Positions 18,201 to 23,666 of a DNA stretch of 64,000 nucleotides are shown in pieces (the first letter of the stretch is position 1; the number at the start of each line of letters is the position of its first letter). The position numbers and the translations under genes are program-made. A model generated the notes under the pieces. That model was not told the origin of the DNA. It did no database searches and was given only the letters and a program-made list of their open reading frames with translations. Source of the stretch: Verrucomicrobiota bacterium JB022 (GTDB taxonomy: Bacteria > Verrucomicrobiota > Verrucomicrobiia > Opitutales > Oceanipulchritudinaceae); the NCBI GenBank assembly GCA_030673845.1, contig JAUTCQ010000009.1, positions 1 through 64,000 of the forward strand, given 5' to 3'.

Positions 18201-19392
18201 TCGTGACGATGTGTTGCAGCGTCGCGCCGCTATTCAGGTAGAGCGTATGGCCACTGGGGCTGGCCGCGCCCGCTCCCGGGGCCACACCAGCGAAAGTAGG
18301 CGTGCCATTTTGCACGATGGTAGGATCCCCTGGCAGATACCAATCACCCTCCACCTGCGCTCCCCCGTTTACACTGCCGCCTTCGGGCAGCATTTGCTGG
18401 AGATCCCCCGAAAGACGCCCATTCAGCGTGGGAAAATGCCTCACCTGCGCACGAACGGTCGCGTCGAGGTTACCGTCGTCTTGAAATGCATCTGGAGTGA
18501 GTTCGCTCGGAGTCGGGACCGGCTCTGGAAAAACTGCAAGCGGCGCTTGATCAATGCGCGCGCCTGAATTGAGCGTGAGCCATTTGGCAACAACGGGGCC
18601 TACGATGCGGCTGCGATCATTGAGCGTCAGACGCTGGTTCACCACCCGCACCTCGCCAAAGACCTCGGCTCCCGTGTTTAACGTAAGCCCGCCTTCGACA
18701 ATCTCCAGTCGTAGAAGATCAGGCCGGGCGGCGTCGCCCACCACCCCTTGCATGCTGGTCCAATTCTTGATCCGGAGGTCGACCGGCCCCGCCACGGCAA
18801 TGGCCCCGCCCGCGTTTAATAAGAGGTTTTCGACATAATAGACAGCTGGCTCGGACGCACCAGCAACTCCCAGGACCAGTGCGCTGCCGGCGTTGATGCT
18901 CCAACTACCGTAGCTCCCGGCTGGTAAGGCGTGAGAGCCCGCACCTTGATTGAGCGTCAGACCTTTGATGCTCGCAGCCTCTCCCAACGCGTCACTCGGG
19001 AGACTCAAGGTGATCCAACGTGATCCTGCAGGCGGCAAATACGTTGCCGCAGCAGGCCAGACGGGCGGATTGGAATTAATTTTCAGCGTCGCAAGTGTGC
19101 TTCCATGGTTCAGCGTTACTACCGACCCGATTGGCTCACCTACACTACCCCCTTCGACGATTTGACCTAGCTTACCACCCTGCGTTACGATAGATGGAGA
19201 GCCAACGACATACAAATCACCCGATATTTCAGCTCCAGAATTCAGGATCACGCTTTCGGGATGAACCTGAAGTACATTTCCTTCAATAACGCCGTTCAAC
19301 TCAATATTCTTATAGACAAGAACTTGGGCTTCCAGGCACACTCCAAAAATGGCACAAAGCAGCGCCATCCACGCGACAGGGAGGATTTTCAT
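6235..19392 (-). CDS. Giant Sec-exported Rhs/YD-repeat polymorphic toxin
   Basis: About 4,385 residues from the ATG at 19392, which gives a clean signal peptide (MKILPVAWMALLCAIFGV...LEA); an ATG at 19443 would add 17 residues in front. In order, counting from 19443: two copies of a ~270-residue polymer-forming-like repeat rich in LTLNSGA (40-590); five cadherin-like repeats of the NDVPVAQDL...DGDALTY...FNGKDTF type (600-1050); a fibro-slime/PA14-like domain (1080-1266, with FRGDDDVWVFIDRKLVVDLG); a cadherin-like pair; three LamG-like modules each starting GLIAFWDG and ending GRCP (1544-1750, 1858-2064, 2169-2376); PKD and Ig-like repeats (to 2860); the YD shell; the Rhs core ending DPSGMF (4188); and a 214-residue tip with no recognised family. 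The shell is expected to enclose the tip; the front half looks adhesive. Export is by Sec, not a type VI spike. Confidence 0.9.
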   Translation of the reverse strand: MKILPVAWMALLCAIFGVCLEAQVLVYKNIELNGVIEGNVLQVHPESVILNSGAEISGDLYVVGSPSIVTQGGKLGQIVEGGSVGEPIGSVVTLNHGSTLATLKINSNPPVWPAAATYLPPAGSRWITLSLPSDALGEAASIKGLTLNQGAGSHALPAGSYGSWSINAGSALVLGVAGASEPAVYYVENLLLNAGGAIAVAGPVDLRIKNWTSMQGVVGDAARPDLLRLEIVEGGLTLNTGAEVFGEVRVVNQRLTLNDRSRIVGPVVAKWLTLNSGARIDQAPLAVFPEPVPTPSELTPDAFQDDGNLDATVRAQVRHFPTLNGRLSGDLQQMLPEGGSVNGGAQVEGDWYLPGDPTIVQNGTPTFAGVAPGAGAASPSGHTLYLNSGATLQHIVTRTDATELPRVGDWTPPSGTRQVTLNTPSDLFGDPLTLRDLNLNSNVGLKPLPAGRYGRFTVNAGSGLVLGTTGAETPEVYSFESLTLNGNSQLEVAGPVVIRLRDSLTINGKVGSSANPAWVRLEARGDVTLNTGCTAYAIVIAPDRHLMVNGRLRGNFAVDRLTLNSSGRIDVLAPLNGSVGPEPENQTPVVSDQAFQTAEGAPLAALLVAFDPDGDDLAFEMVEAPAHGRLRLQTDGSFVYEPPPGFHGSDTFVFSVSDGALSGRAVAVITVAAVNDVPVAQDLAFTTPEDTALAGQLAGQDADGDALTYTLVSGPAYGQVVIQAEGGFTYTPPLNFNGKDTFIYQVSDGEYVATAIVSIEVEAVNDVPIMADSALETIEDVAVVGHLTATDVDGDELRFSLVDGPSFGAAIVAMDGSFRYEPRVNFNGLDSFRVAVSDGELSAQAQVVVTVAPVNDAPHAIAATYTTPEDTVLSGLLSATDVDGDALSFALVSDVQHGSLGLVSDGSFHYTPTTDYFGPDSFTFSVSDGQTSSSAKVTIEVEPRNDAPVAEDLFLETDEDQSLLGTIPAHDVDGDHLTFTVRSAPERGIITFIAGADFRYDPLPGFSGTDGFEILISDGEASVVATIVITVRHINHDPFFTSTPITAVEVSEEKGAYILATFRDFTSSHPDMQWTLSGWVKNLVMDALGDDGTPVLNTAISQNAIQSEDSFYQWFHDVPGVNETARMPLFLAEKIPGSGIYEFQSSQFFPLTSRLLDFGSTELNRYFTMTGHSTFTYRGGEQFSFRGDDDVWVFIDRKLVVDLGGVHGPVEGNVDLDTLGLTVGKTYDFDIFFAERYCCGSNFFLTTSLELVPPPHYQHRVQASDEDGDFLTYHLIEHPVGMMIDAQSGMISWSPESQGAFKVVIEVRDDNGGRSQQEFGIVVALPLETRPRFLSRPPFAFGVEGECLSDEFRYFPVVEDVDAIPYEHIFTLLSGPSDAVLDSKTGLLTFKVTGDTPAFVPVSIMVLDRNDEFSIQEFTVEILNRPPLIEPLDPILLSAADFYDTVVWIEAAASDPDESSENLTYFWHVLSAPTTGEESPDDLVLVDEPTSPGTRATFLRQGVYLLELEVSDGIAVARQRQEIRISEDCEPSPSGLIAFWDGNDGYHDLIGDVPLDGGECGHYSEGKFLGGFSFDSRQELEARVPHLAEQIAESEEVTVEFWFKRAGAGVDGIFRWGDLGALSDYSGSRFYCAYPTTTGIATPYVSVALGMEWHHVAFLLKKEDHSFEVYLDGVRIFKVVNANLNLMLSDVLRLGGYDHRRMTGSLDEFAIYDRVLTGAEIVSLYQGKGMGRCPVYLPNSAPMVTIEEDLMVTTVGDPLPLNGDVSDDGAPLNQLWMEWDVLEAPNSTGVEDPRELVSFSDRNVLDPQVNFTRPGTYRLQLEVSDGLASGRDEVTVRVDDLCTFDSPPDLIAFWDGTRRWDQLGAIELDVVAPLAFMPGIYTTGFHFANGQELEADVGALLESIAETGEVTVEFWMRRSGAGTDGLFRWGDFGVLSDYNGARLYFTYPVAGGSSSPYAGVALGTDWHHMAVVLSEPEQRLRAFVDGKQVYTLANPDLRTRLSETLLVGAYDHRRLNGELDEFAIYSRALDAAEIGALYKAGGSGRCPVGFLNEAPLIDITQDPLAGSVGESIGLGASVSDDGLPGGDVVTEWKVLMGPIANGEEPSGLVAFKDVRLAASTASFARAGSYLLQLTANDGLASVTKFISVRIDEPCSVDSPEGLVAFWDGNSDFDRKGNLEARSQNLAGHDAGIYLNGFGFQGGQSFLVSSGEAAAQVEHAGALTVEFWFKRDGAGVDGLFRWGNVGLLSDYNGARIYCTYPTVSGYTTFYVGSSLGTEWHHISVVLDQSESSVTLYLDGIQVYHRIDGSMLLEVAETLIFGAFDTRTLAGRIDELAIYSRALSGSEIQSIYAARGAGRCPPIPTNLAPFVDAGDSSVVTWPQDRIWLHGVFADDGLPEGGGVSTGWTVEPAQGAAIIDPSALDTEVVFSVPGDYTFTLTADDSELQGSDSVTVSYRLPANTAPVVDAGADRTVALHAQVTLEGSVSDDGLPLPATLTAQWSLVSGPGNVSITQPNAIATQVSFDTEGTYVLALSASDGDLTGIDEVTIIVEPLPNQPPQIDAGPDQKVTLQAGARLVGQVADDGLPLGGWITAKWLFISGPAPVEIELPQGPEVQAYFSKAGTYVLQFYVSDGELYSLDYVTIEVVHGPEVAWLSPTDEAVLKPGLPLTLMVRATDADGTIAQVELFADGQSLGFASAAGGDTFTLSLPDNEVLAPVSHLTAVATDDSGFASDPMGITLYVSDDNAPPFAELTSPAADSIVTAPTAVVGTVTSALLEQYTLAHRLKGTSEWTVFATGTQEVTAGVLGTFDPTMLRNGIYEVQLRAVDVLGRSYKVAQSVVVDSQMKVGHFALAFEDLQLPVSGIPVQILRSYDSRGELQGDFGRGWDLGLRAVQVYENHALGSEWYLDATSSGLSGRWVFRPVRPAIVTVVLGDGQVEQFEAYTEPQGTVIGPQPTAAVLRFRPIHGSVGSLALTAANPSFPLVDDDGDGIYQIDDFGAGVLDPEAYVYTALDGTRLEIAEVLGLRKVTDRNQNTLRITEDGVFHSSGRSIAFTRDGAGRITRIEDPDGNALAYDYDTEGRLVKFTDREGNDPESPLYGTFTEYRYENAAFPYYLTEVIDPRGVRAIRTEYDEQGRVIGQVDAEGFPITLEHDIPTRKEVIVDRLGFETVHEYDFEGNVVATTTVDPENLEGPGLTTRMDYDVRGNVTREEDPLGNVTERTYDARNNVLSETQYFTNAEGEVAVATTTYTYDANSNPLTIEDPNGNVTEFAYDAAGNLTRMEDASGNVTAFAYNARGDLTSMTDGAGNTTAHEYDSLGNTTRTELRDANGNVLRVSSYTYDSRGNQTSQTQQRTVYDATGTALEVETATTQYAYDRNDRVVQTTYADGTTSRVEYNAIGKQARTIDQLGRPTTYAYDARGNLIQTTYADGRFDSTVYDAEGRSLSRTDRAGRTTYYIYDALGRVVRTILPDETMPADPAALRNVEAVLAAPELQDNPFTSNDYDALGRVETSVDALGHATFYTYDDQCGCSGRRGAVTDALGRVTKSFFDAAGNQVAVEDALGRTTSTTYDALSRPTVTTYADGTTTETVYDTLGRRVASIDQKGKRTDYGYDALGRLLTVTQPAPEAGGDRPVTTYAYDEAGNVTAQTDAEGHTTRYGYDVMGRRTWRALPEGQVEHYTYHLNGALTTRTDFNGYTTTYTYDGMDRLVTEEADPSHPSLIYAHATAKLEYTYDGTGQLTSAATYNYLDEVLHREIYAYDAQGHLISKQSAEGTLTYSYNPAGQLTGVASNNANGVQLAYDYDELGRLAQVYDHGAQQPPLAHSYAYDEVGNLAAMTYANDITHVWSYGSLYRLTNLDISHTDGRTYNSYAYTLSRGGMRTRQTETSGRVVDYVYDQLYRLQRETVADDPHGNNGSVSYTYDDVGNRLTRASSLAGVGAQTFGYSANDWLTRDAYDFNGNTTLSPAGTDVYDYRNKLIRRTTGSGEVIDVSYDVYGDRFAKTVGDATTYYLVDRNNLTGYSQVLEELVEDFTGSLTVQKVYAYGHDLISQTQLLPQGAPDHWETSYYLYDGLGTVRALVDEAGLVTDAYTYDAFGLLLSATGHGTPNAYLYTGEQWDADLGMYFLRARYLNPETGRFHTLDTYEGFRSDPQTLHKYLYAHGNPVMGVDPSGMFAQAYSLSSASVGLALLGVVALTYMLHMETAAISVPWPSINVWPDEVEAPPSSVTIPLDMRKEVMETKSGTVSVSQAQRIRSKKGDCKAVIGENWKRVAHAISNASTPMFQAEAFIWDEEGDQFLQELAELRPMSPLWAPGGRSDLGAMEIANFAWIENIMSRGCLIYDIGFDTSRSSRNSSSFLPGYYLSELEWTRFYPNKSFYLYPNGSQLK
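6878..7765 (-). repeat. Rhs core, main copy shared with copies 2 and 3
   Basis: The part of the giant gene that is repeated at 2652-3535 and 5039-5781. It extends from the DPSGMF codons back through GRFHTLDTYEG, GEQWDADLGMYF and NRLTRASSLAGVG to RQTETSGRVVDYVYDQ. In this copy the frame is open throughout. It supplies the homology through which a displaced tip could replace the present one. Confidence 0.9.
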
Positions 19393-19443
19393 AGGATCGG
19401 GAAGTAAGCAGCAGAAAAACGATCTAAACGACCAAGGCTGCAT

Positions 19444-20385
19444 TTAGGTTTTCCGATTCTCGAAAAGCAACTGATAAATTTGGCATTTTTGCCTCATCAT
19501 TTCGTCCCGGAAACCATACAGATATCACGTCTGGATTCGAACCGACACGATCCGGTCATAGAGGCGAAAGGAATTCGCCCTGCGCCATCCACCTGAAGGC
19601 CGCTCTGATATGGCGTCACCAGAAAACAAGCGAGGCCGTGCCGCCCAGCATGCCCAGTGTTCCCGCCAAAGATCGTGAAACAAGGAGCATCGCATCATAG
19701 GCAAGGTTTTTGAATAGTCGCCACACAACATCACTTCCTGCACGTCAATTCTCTGACGCGGGCAGGCGATAAAAGCAGGTATAAACTTCTACCCGTTTGC
19801 GGCGCGCCTCTACTGGGCCTGCCCACACAGGTAGCGGCAGATGTAGCCCCCTCCACTCTGCCACTGCTCCCAGGAGCTCACCATCGGAAACAACCTCGCT
19901 TTCCTCCAAGAGCGCCGTTACTGACGGGCTCTTTTTATACATCGAAACACCACATTTTCAGAGCCATAGACTTCCGGATGAAGAAGCCTTAACTCTTCCT
20001 CCATAGGCGAGAGGAAGTGCACTTAAACCTCGCAGAGGGAGACACCCGTCCTGAACACTTGGGCCAAGTTATCTGTGCACGCAACATCCGGCGTATTATG
20101 CTCGCCTCGATCGATCTCATAAGCCTCCGAACCAGAATTGCTGGCGGTCAACCCAGCGCTGGAGGCGGGATTTAGCTATGACCTATGGATTTTCAGCCGG
20201 TTCCGCTTGCTGTTTCAATTCAGCCGCAGCGCCAAGCCCCGGTAGCCTGATGTTCTTTTACCCATCCCCACGCCTGCTGATAGCGGCATATCATGAGAAG
20301 GTCATCGTTCGACTAACTCAATTGTTTATCCATAGCAGCGACACGACGGAGCGCTCCTAATACTCTCCGGTAGCGCGTTTGATGT
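19444..20385. other. 942-bp intergenic region, no convincing gene
   Basis: This holds the promoter region of the giant Rhs gene and of the AraC-type regulator. Two short minus-strand frames (19525-19743 and 19745-19942) have no recognisable features. A plus-strand terminator-like hairpin lies at 19908-19936, and a 7-bp inverted repeat CTTCCTC/GAGGAAG at 19995-20017. Near 20035-20165 a minus-strand frame reads ...SGSEAYEIDRGEHNTPDVA... and ends in a stop, which may be a decayed coding remnant. Confidence 0.45.
19908..19936 (+). terminator. Terminator-like hairpin with no assigned upstream gene
   Basis: AAGAGCGCCGT pairs with ACGGGCTCTT (ten pairs, one bulged G) around a 5-nt loop, followed by a T-run. 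It reads as a plus-strand terminator, yet no plus-strand gene is recognised upstream; only the divergent start of the Rhs gene is there. Confidence 0.5.
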
Positions 20386-21267
20386 ATGAAGCGGCAAAGG
20401 TTGCGGGCCTTGACTTTAAGACGGCATGATTTCGAGATTCATTCTCACATGACGCCGATCCTTGAAACGACGTGCCTGGGGAATATCCGCGTATTGCCTC
20501 TGCATCTACTCGCCACTTGCCTCGACACCAGCAGCGTATGGCTGGCAGTGGTGCTGGAAGGGAGTTTGCAGCTCCAGATTCCGGAGCTGGGCGCGCGGAC
20601 GGCAGACGCTGGTCATTGGGCTCTGCTGGCGGATTACAGTGCTCGCTCTCTCCTGCAAGCATCTCCTCGGGCTGAGGGCATCACCATCGGCTACCCGTTT
20701 AGCTTGCTGGAGCGGCTTTCGAAATTGCCCCCCAAACTGACCTGCCTTACCTGTCCACAGCGAGACGTAGCTTTTTGCGCGCAAGGCAACAGCGATGGCC
20801 GCATCGAGGAACTCGCGCGCTCACTTGCCCAAAGCGGTTGTTCCGGTTGCGGGCCCGAGTTGATGCGCACGGCGCATTGCCACGAACTGCTCGCCCGCGT
20901 CATCCAGCAGCCGCAGTGGACGACGCCGGGGTGCACCCATTCCCAATGCCGAGCCCGTGATCTGCGGGCGGTGGAAGCCGTCGCCGCCTATCTGGCCCAA
21001 AACCTGGATCTCGACCACAGTCTGGGCGCACTTTGCCGCCGCCACGGCTTGAACGAATTCAAGCTAAAGAAGCTTTTCCGGGCGCACTACGGCGTGACTG
21101 TTTTCAGCTATCTTCGCCAGAAGCGCATGGAGCATGCGCGCCGGGTACTGGAAGCGAAGAACGTGTCCGTGCTGGAAGTGGCCGGCGCAGTGGGTTACGC
21201 AAACGCCAGCCATTTTGCACGGGCGTTCCGCCAAGTGCACGGGATCAATCCGCGCGACTTGGCTTAG
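20386..21267 (+). CDS. AraC-family transcriptional regulator (PchR-like)
   Basis: 293 residues. The C-terminal ~95 residues are a two-helix-turn-helix AraC domain: LGALCRRHGLNEFKLKKLF then RRVLEAKNVSVLEVAGAVGY and SHFARAFRQVHGINPRDL. The N-terminal ~190 residues are an effector domain of the type found in PchR-like regulators, with a cysteine-rich patch (CLTCPQRDVAFC, CSGCG, CTHSQC) that might bind a metal. The start at 20386 is the longest; an ATG at 20449 (MTPILETTCLG) is equally possible as neither has a clear ribosome binding site. It converges with the TonB receptor, 9 nt away, and PchR-like proteins usually control such receptors in response to a ferric siderophore. Confidence 0.88.
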   Translation: MKRQRLRALTLRRHDFEIHSHMTPILETTCLGNIRVLPLHLLATCLDTSSVWLAVVLEGSLQLQIPELGARTADAGHWALLADYSARSLLQASPRAEGITIGYPFSLLERLSKLPPKLTCLTCPQRDVAFCAQGNSDGRIEELARSLAQSGCSGCGPELMRTAHCHELLARVIQQPQWTTPGCTHSQCRARDLRAVEAVAAYLAQNLDLDHSLGALCRRHGLNEFKLKKLFRAHYGVTVFSYLRQKRMEHARRVLEAKNVSVLEVAGAVGYANASHFARAFRQVHGINPRDLA

Positions 21268-21276
21268 CCGGGGCTT

Positions 21277-23409
21277 CTACCAGGCAGCGGTTAGCTTCAC
21301 ATACCACGTGCGCGGTTGTACCGGGCCATAGAGGTAGGTAGGGTCACGGTCTTCGCCGTTGTTCTGCTGGTCTTTCTGGCGCTCGTCGAAGAGGTTGTCC
21401 ACGCCGAGCCCCAGCGTTAACTCGCCTCCGTTGGGCAGGAGGTGGAAGTCCTTCGAGACCCCGAGGTCGAGCACGTAAAACTCGGGAGTTTCGCGCCAGA
21501 TGTCCGCATCTTCGCCCACTGCGAGCATCTTTCCCGTGTAAGTCAGCATGGCGTGCACGTCGACTAGGTCGTGGTTTTCGTAGGAGAGGCCCAGACTGCC
21601 CATCCACTCGGGCTGCTTCAGGTATTCGTCGGTCGTCAAGCCGGTGACACGGACGATCGGCTCGTCGTAGCGCGAGTGAATATACGAGAAGCCGAGGTCT
21701 AGCCTCAGGCGCTCATGGAGCTGCCAGTTTACGTTGTTCTCCCAGACGAAGATCTTGGAGTCCGGGCCATTGATGCGCAGCCAAACGCTCGGGTCGCCGC
21801 TGAACTCTCCTGAGTCGTCGATTTCGAAGGTGTCCTTGAGCTGCGTGTAGTGGATTTGCGAATGCAGAATCATTTGCCCATCGAGCGCAAGCGGCTGGTA
21901 TTCCGCCCCGATGCTCCAGGTCTGTGAGCTTTCCTCCTCCAAGCCAGGTTCGTTCACCAGATAGATCGCCCCACCGTTGTTGACCCCGATGTGCTTGTCT
22001 TCGTTGAAAGCGCCGGGAGCGTTGAAACCGGTCGACCACGAAGCCCGCACGGTGACCTCGTCCGCAACAGACCAACGAGCGGCAACCCGCGGTGAGACGA
22101 CGAGGTCTTCGACATTGTCATGATCATCTACCCGGACGCCAGGCACCAGCTCCAGCTTCGACGTCAGCATCCACTGGTCCTGCAAAAATGCGCTACGGTT
22201 GCTGAAATCGTCCTCCGTCTCCGGCACGTCATCGGCGTAGAGCGAGCCGTCCTTGAGGTCTTCATAAAGATACTGCACACCGTAGCTGAGGGTATGCTTG
22301 CTCCAATAGTGGTTGAGCTGACTGTCGAGGTAGTAGACCGCGTTTTCAGTCAGCCCCCAGGTGCGGCGCGCCATGGCATCGATCTCCGACTGGTGGCTGG
22401 CGACAAAATCGTCGGTCACCCCACCCATGTAGCCCGCGTTTTCGTAGGCACGCTGCTCGCTGGTAGCGCGCGCGCCATAAAAACTTGTGCGCTCGATGTA
22501 GAGGTAACTGGCTCGCAGATGGTAGTCGAAATTGGGCGTCAGCAGTTGGTGCCAGTCCGCATGGGCCATATGGATTTCATGGGCCAGCGATTCGGCGACG
22601 CGGGCCTTCTCCTCCGGCTGGTCCAGCTGGTCGCCTCCACGATGCGCCTGGTCCAGATATTGATAGGCCAGCTTCAAGGTGCCGTTTTCCGCCGGATGCC
22701 ACCAGCTCTGCAAACCCACGACCTTGTTCTCGAACTCCGGTAATTCGCTGAACCCGTCGGTGGTGAGATCGAGTGCCTCACGGTCTTGATAAAACCCATA
22801 GGCGCTGATGCTGTAGGCGCGTTCCGACTGCACATAGTCGGCGGCAAATGAACTCTCCCACTGGGTCGCATCGCCCTTGAGGCTTTCCAGCGAAGCCCGC
22901 GTCTCAAAGCCGGTCCGCGCCGGCTCCGTCGTCAGCAGGTTGACCACGCCCGCAATTGCCTCTGGCCCATACAAGACCGAGCTGCCCCCCTTTACCACTT
23001 CGATGCGGTCGACAAAGATCGCCGGAAAGAGGTCCGCGCCGTAGACTTTTGCCAACCCGGAATAGAGCGGTGCACCGTCAAAGAGAATCGACGTATAGTC
23101 TGTGCTCAGCCCCAGTAGCTGGATCTGGTTCAGCCCACAGTTTTGGCAGTCGCTCTCGAAACGAGCCGACGGGATGAGCTTCAACGCATCCTGGAAAGTA
23201 GTTACGTGGTAATCATCGAAGTCGCTTTGCAAAATCAGCTCCGTCGCGACCGGGGCCTCCGTGATCACGCGCGCGGTACGGGTGCCCGTTACCACAACGG
23301 GTGCGAGATCCACCACACTGCCCTCATCGGCCGCTTGGGCCTCAACCTGCGAGACAATAGCCGAGGCTGCCATCAAACTTCCTAATGAACATAATAAGCC
23401 TTTATGCAT
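21277..23409 (-). CDS. TonB-dependent outer-membrane receptor (siderophore/metal type)
   Basis: 710 residues with a signal peptide (MHKGLLCSLGSLMAASAIVS...VEA), a TonB box (LAPVVVTGTR at about 35-44), a plug domain to about residue 170 (VDRIEVVKGGSSVLYGPEAIAG) and a 22-strand barrel ending YVKLTAAW. The plug holds a CQNCG motif (DCQNCGLNQIQLLGL), seen in a subset of BtuB/FepA-like receptors. The barrel ends in tryptophan instead of the more usual phenylalanine, which is tolerated by the assembly machinery. The neighbouring PchR-like regulator suggests an iron or other metal chelate as substrate, but the substrate cannot be read from sequence. It is transcribed divergently from the gene at 23667. 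Confidence 0.9.
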   Translation of the reverse strand: MHKGLLCSLGSLMAASAIVSQVEAQAADEGSVVDLAPVVVTGTRTARVITEAPVATELILQSDFDDYHVTTFQDALKLIPSARFESDCQNCGLNQIQLLGLSTDYTSILFDGAPLYSGLAKVYGADLFPAIFVDRIEVVKGGSSVLYGPEAIAGVVNLLTTEPARTGFETRASLESLKGDATQWESSFAADYVQSERAYSISAYGFYQDREALDLTTDGFSELPEFENKVVGLQSWWHPAENGTLKLAYQYLDQAHRGGDQLDQPEEKARVAESLAHEIHMAHADWHQLLTPNFDYHLRASYLYIERTSFYGARATSEQRAYENAGYMGGVTDDFVASHQSEIDAMARRTWGLTENAVYYLDSQLNHYWSKHTLSYGVQYLYEDLKDGSLYADDVPETEDDFSNRSAFLQDQWMLTSKLELVPGVRVDDHDNVEDLVVSPRVAARWSVADEVTVRASWSTGFNAPGAFNEDKHIGVNNGGAIYLVNEPGLEEESSQTWSIGAEYQPLALDGQMILHSQIHYTQLKDTFEIDDSGEFSGDPSVWLRINGPDSKIFVWENNVNWQLHERLRLDLGFSYIHSRYDEPIVRVTGLTTDEYLKQPEWMGSLGLSYENHDLVDVHAMLTYTGKMLAVGEDADIWRETPEFYVLDLGVSKDFHLLPNGGELTLGLGVDNLFDERQKDQQNNGEDRDPTYLYGPVQPRTWYVKLTAAW

Positions 23410-23521
23410 AAGCTCATTATGACAACTCTGACAGGCGCTTTCCGCTCCAGGACGGATTCCGTTGACTCCCAGCCGGATTTACGACCGAGCCCTCTGCCAG
23501 GGGCAGGTAAATGAAGCCATA

Positions 23522-23580
23522 CAAGCAGCACCCGAGCCGCACACCTACCGGTTCGCGAAAGGAGCGTGCGCGGCTGCTTG
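23522..23580. promoter_or_regulatory. Long imperfect hairpin between divergent genes
   Basis: CAAGCAGC (23522-23529) pairs perfectly with GCTGCTTG (23573-23580); inside it CGCAC (23538-23542) pairs with GTGCG (23566-23570), separated by an asymmetric internal loop. It lies 113 nt before the TonB receptor start and 87 nt before the repeat-protein gene, so it could be a leader structure of either. It does not match the cobalamin or TPP riboswitch core motifs. Confidence 0.4.
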
Positions 23581-23666
23581 GATTGGCACAGCATGCCCCA
23601 GCAAACCGCCTTATGTTCTTGAACTTACGAATTGATCTGTGGCTTTCTATTTCCTAGGCTAGCGAC

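Noticed and set aside
23410-23666. Possible cobalamin riboswitch before the TonB receptor
   Set aside because: An AAATCCGGCTGGGAG stretch looks similar, but the B12 box (GCCACTG-type) and the conserved core pairing are absent.
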